DNA of 64,000 bases from Spinellus fusiger (Eukaryota; Mucoromycota; Mucoromycetes; Mucorales; Phycomycetaceae): the NCBI GenBank assembly GCA_025094145.1, contig JALLLS010000019.1, positions 248,001 to 312,000 of the forward strand, written 5' to 3'. Position numbers and translations under genes: made by a program. The notes beneath the pieces are model-generated. The model did no database searches and was not told where the DNA came from. It saw nothing but the letters and a program-made list of their open reading frames with translations. This document shows, one piece after another, positions 62,395 through 64,000 of this stretch. The number at the start of each line of letters is the position of its first letter. Position 1 is the first letter of the stretch.

Positions 62395-62426
62395 TGTGCA
62401 GCCAATAGTATTACTCTATTTGACAG
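62395..62426 (+). repeat. 32-bp direct repeat, right copy
   Basis: Perfect match to 56498-56529. It lies directly outside the right inverted arm and 32 bp before the tRNA-Gln gene, so this copy probably marks the original tRNA upstream sequence. Confidence 0.85.
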
Positions 62427-62458
62427 GAAACTGTCTAGCACGGACAAGAAAGGCAAGC

Positions 62459-62529
62459 GGTTTCGTGATGTAATGGTCAGCATTTGAGATTCTGATTCTC
62501 ACTATCCGAGTTCAAATCTCGGCGAGACC
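62459..62529 (+). tRNA. tRNA-Gln (CTG)
   Basis: A 71-nt cloverleaf. The acceptor stem is GGTTTCG/CGAGACC (one G-T pair). The D arm has TAATGGTCAGCA. The anticodon stem TGAGA/TCTCA closes the loop TTCTGAT with anticodon CTG, and the T arm is CCGAG-TTCAAAT-CTCGG. No intron and no encoded CCA. A TTTT run lies four bases downstream (62533-62536) as a Pol III terminator. Transposon insertion ends 32 bp upstream, a common landing zone for elements that target Pol III genes. Confidence 0.94.
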
Positions 62530-63848
62530 TTCTTTTGATCCTTTTCAGATCTTTTTAGTCAAGATCAAGTTACTTTTCTGTCGATTGGTAGAGTTCTTCA
62601 AGTCAGAGTATTCCAAACTCAGAAATATGAGAAGACTTTTTCTGTCAAGATTCTAAATAGCGAAAAGTTATTCTTTTGCTACTGATTGGTCAATTGAACT
62701 CAATTCCAAGTCCTGATTTTGTCTCCAAGTAGGCATCAGTCCGACATGAACTCACCAACTGATAGCTAATAGACTGACAGAATTGCCTATCTGTCTATTT
62801 AAAGATGGACATACTATCAACACGCTGATAGAGTGCCTGTGAAGCATCTTGTGACTGGTATATCAGGCAGTATAAAATAAAGAATAAAGGAGGAAGGAAA
62901 CAAGTCATAAAGTTAAAAAGCGAGCGGAACTTTCCATTGAATAAGTTAAACTTTTCCTTTTCCATTTCTGTCCACCTTCCCGGAAGAATCCAGTCTATTC
63001 TGACATATAATTGTTCATATTTGTATAATTTATACATATACGGATAATAGAGTCGGAAGAGCACCAAATGTAAGTCCCTTTAAAACTAACAAGATAAAAG
63101 TGTTACTTATTATTTTTTCTCTTTCTTTTTCTTTTGTACAGATATAAAAAGTATGTATTTTAATAGGAATATTTCAATAGAATCTTGGGTCAACAGTAGT
63201 TGGCATGTAATTGGTATGTTTTGCTGCAAGAGAGAACAAGAAGGAATCGAGAGATCCTATTATTTGAATCTAAAAATATGATTTTATAGAAGCTTCTTAT
63301 CTTTTTTATTGGAAGATGTATTTATACATAACTGTTGGATGATCCACTGATCAATTCAATTATCAGCCCAACCACCCACTCACCCATATTTCTTTTTTCT
63401 TCTTTTCTTCTTCTTTTCTCACCTATCAACAGAATTGCTCTCTATGTATGTTTCGTCATCTCTGTCTCCACTCCATGTCCGATGAAACATTTTATCTATG
63501 AAATTATTTTATAACATATAAAACAACACCCTATCACCCAACACAAACATCTCATTGGACACAGCACTTACTAATAAACCTGGTGAAGAGGGCTCGCATA
63601 TAAGCAGCAGCCACTTCACAGTCCTTCCAGAACAGTGTCAGTTTTCTTACCTTCTTTTCTGAGTCTCCCTCACTCTCTCAAAAGAAGGAAAGCAGTCCCA
63701 ATGACAAGCGTTATTCTCCGAATCCGGATTCCTTTCGCCGATCAGCCGTAATCCTTCCTTTTTTCTTTCCTTGTTTTGTTTTCTTACCTTTTCTTACCTT
63801 TTCTTCCCTCTTCCCTCTCTCCTCTCCTCTTATTTCAATTACCGCTCT
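62530..63848. other. Intergenic region upstream of the Zn2Cys6 gene
   Basis: About 1.3 kb. A 90-codon minus frame (63067-62795) contains hydrophobic residues but no recognisable domain. The last 500 bp become pyrimidine-rich (CTTTTCTTCTTTTC, TTCTTACC repeats near 63780-63830) and are the presumed promoter and 5' UTR of the transcription factor. No RNA gene beyond tRNA-Gln is seen. Confidence 0.45.
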
Positions 63849-64000
63849 ATGCCCCCCAGCACCACACCCCACCGACAAGCACTAGCAGAAAAGTACTCTT
63901 CTCGTGTATGTGAGCCATGCAGACGCACAAGAAGTGTCTGTAATGGTCAGCATCCTTGTACCCATTGCACTGAAACGAATGGGAAGTGTGTGTATGTGCT
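63849..64000 (+). CDS. Zn2Cys6 fungal transcription factor, N-terminal part
   Basis: The ATG at 63849 opens a frame that runs off the window end (50 residues seen). After a short polar start comes CEPCRRTRSVCNGQHPCTHCTETNGKC. Its six Cys spacing (C-x2-C-x6-C-x5-C-x2-C-x6-C) is that of the Gal4-type binuclear zinc cluster, which binds DNA as a dimer and is found almost only in fungi. The usual Lys/Arg stretch between Cys 2 and 3 is present but rather short of Lys (RRTRSV). Dimerisation and regulatory parts lie outside the window, so the target pathway is unknown. Confidence 0.88.
   Translation, partial: MPPSTTPHRQALAEKYSSRVCEPCRRTRSVCNGQHPCTHCTETNGKCVYV

Noticed and set aside
62795..63067. 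90-codon minus frame with hydrophobic stretch
   Set aside because: No family resemblance and no start context stronger than chance in AT-rich DNA.

Overview
The window looks like nuclear DNA of an early-diverging filamentous fungus, most likely Mucoromycota. Genes are split by short introns (mostly 43-170 nt, GT-AG, with GTAAGT-like donors). Intergenic DNA is very AT-rich, and there is a myosin-motor chitin synthase, eukaryotic tRNAs, a LINE, a Helitron and a solo LTR. Exons were joined by eye: each junction was checked for donor/acceptor dinucleotides, phase and agreement with the protein family. No alignment or search was run.

Left part (1-15 kb): a hypothetical acidic-tailed protein (+), a nine-exon SLC41/MgtE-type divalent cation transporter (-), tRNA-His(GTG) (-), about 5 kb of AT-rich gene-poor DNA holding one dispersed LTR-like repeat, and a DH-PH RhoGEF (-).

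Middle (15-33 kb): a complete six-exon chitin synthase with an N-terminal myosin motor (+), a WrbA/flavodoxin-like protein with eroded cofactor motifs and a long basic tail ending in a Cys pair (+), a ten-exon PIP5K (-), 3.9 kb of low-complexity DNA, and a TCP11/SOK1-family protein (+). RhoGEF, PIP5K and the motor chitin synthase are all typical hyphal-growth functions, but nothing shows that they are co-regulated.

Right-middle (33-49 kb): a repeat carrying a short two-exon zinc-ribbon reading frame that resembles the C-terminus of Fanzor/TnpB proteins, SCS7-type fatty acid 2-hydroxylase (-), UBP14/USP5 deubiquitinase with 13 exons (-), exosome subunit RRP41 (-), and, divergently 183 bp away, the Argonaute-chaperone subunit Arb1 (+). 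A 1306-aa DYRK-family kinase (+) follows.

Right part (49.6-64 kb): a second copy of the Fanzor-like repeat abuts a decayed Helitron, then a bestrophin-like channel (+). After that comes a composite transposon region of about 6 kb. It has two inverted 336-bp LTR-like arms bounded outside by 32-bp direct repeats, and encloses a LINE whose ORF2 is split by a 528-bp solo LTR with 5-bp target duplication. It ends at tRNA-Gln(CTG), and the first 14 nt of that tRNA recur at the LINE's other end. The window closes in the start of a Zn2Cys6 transcription factor.
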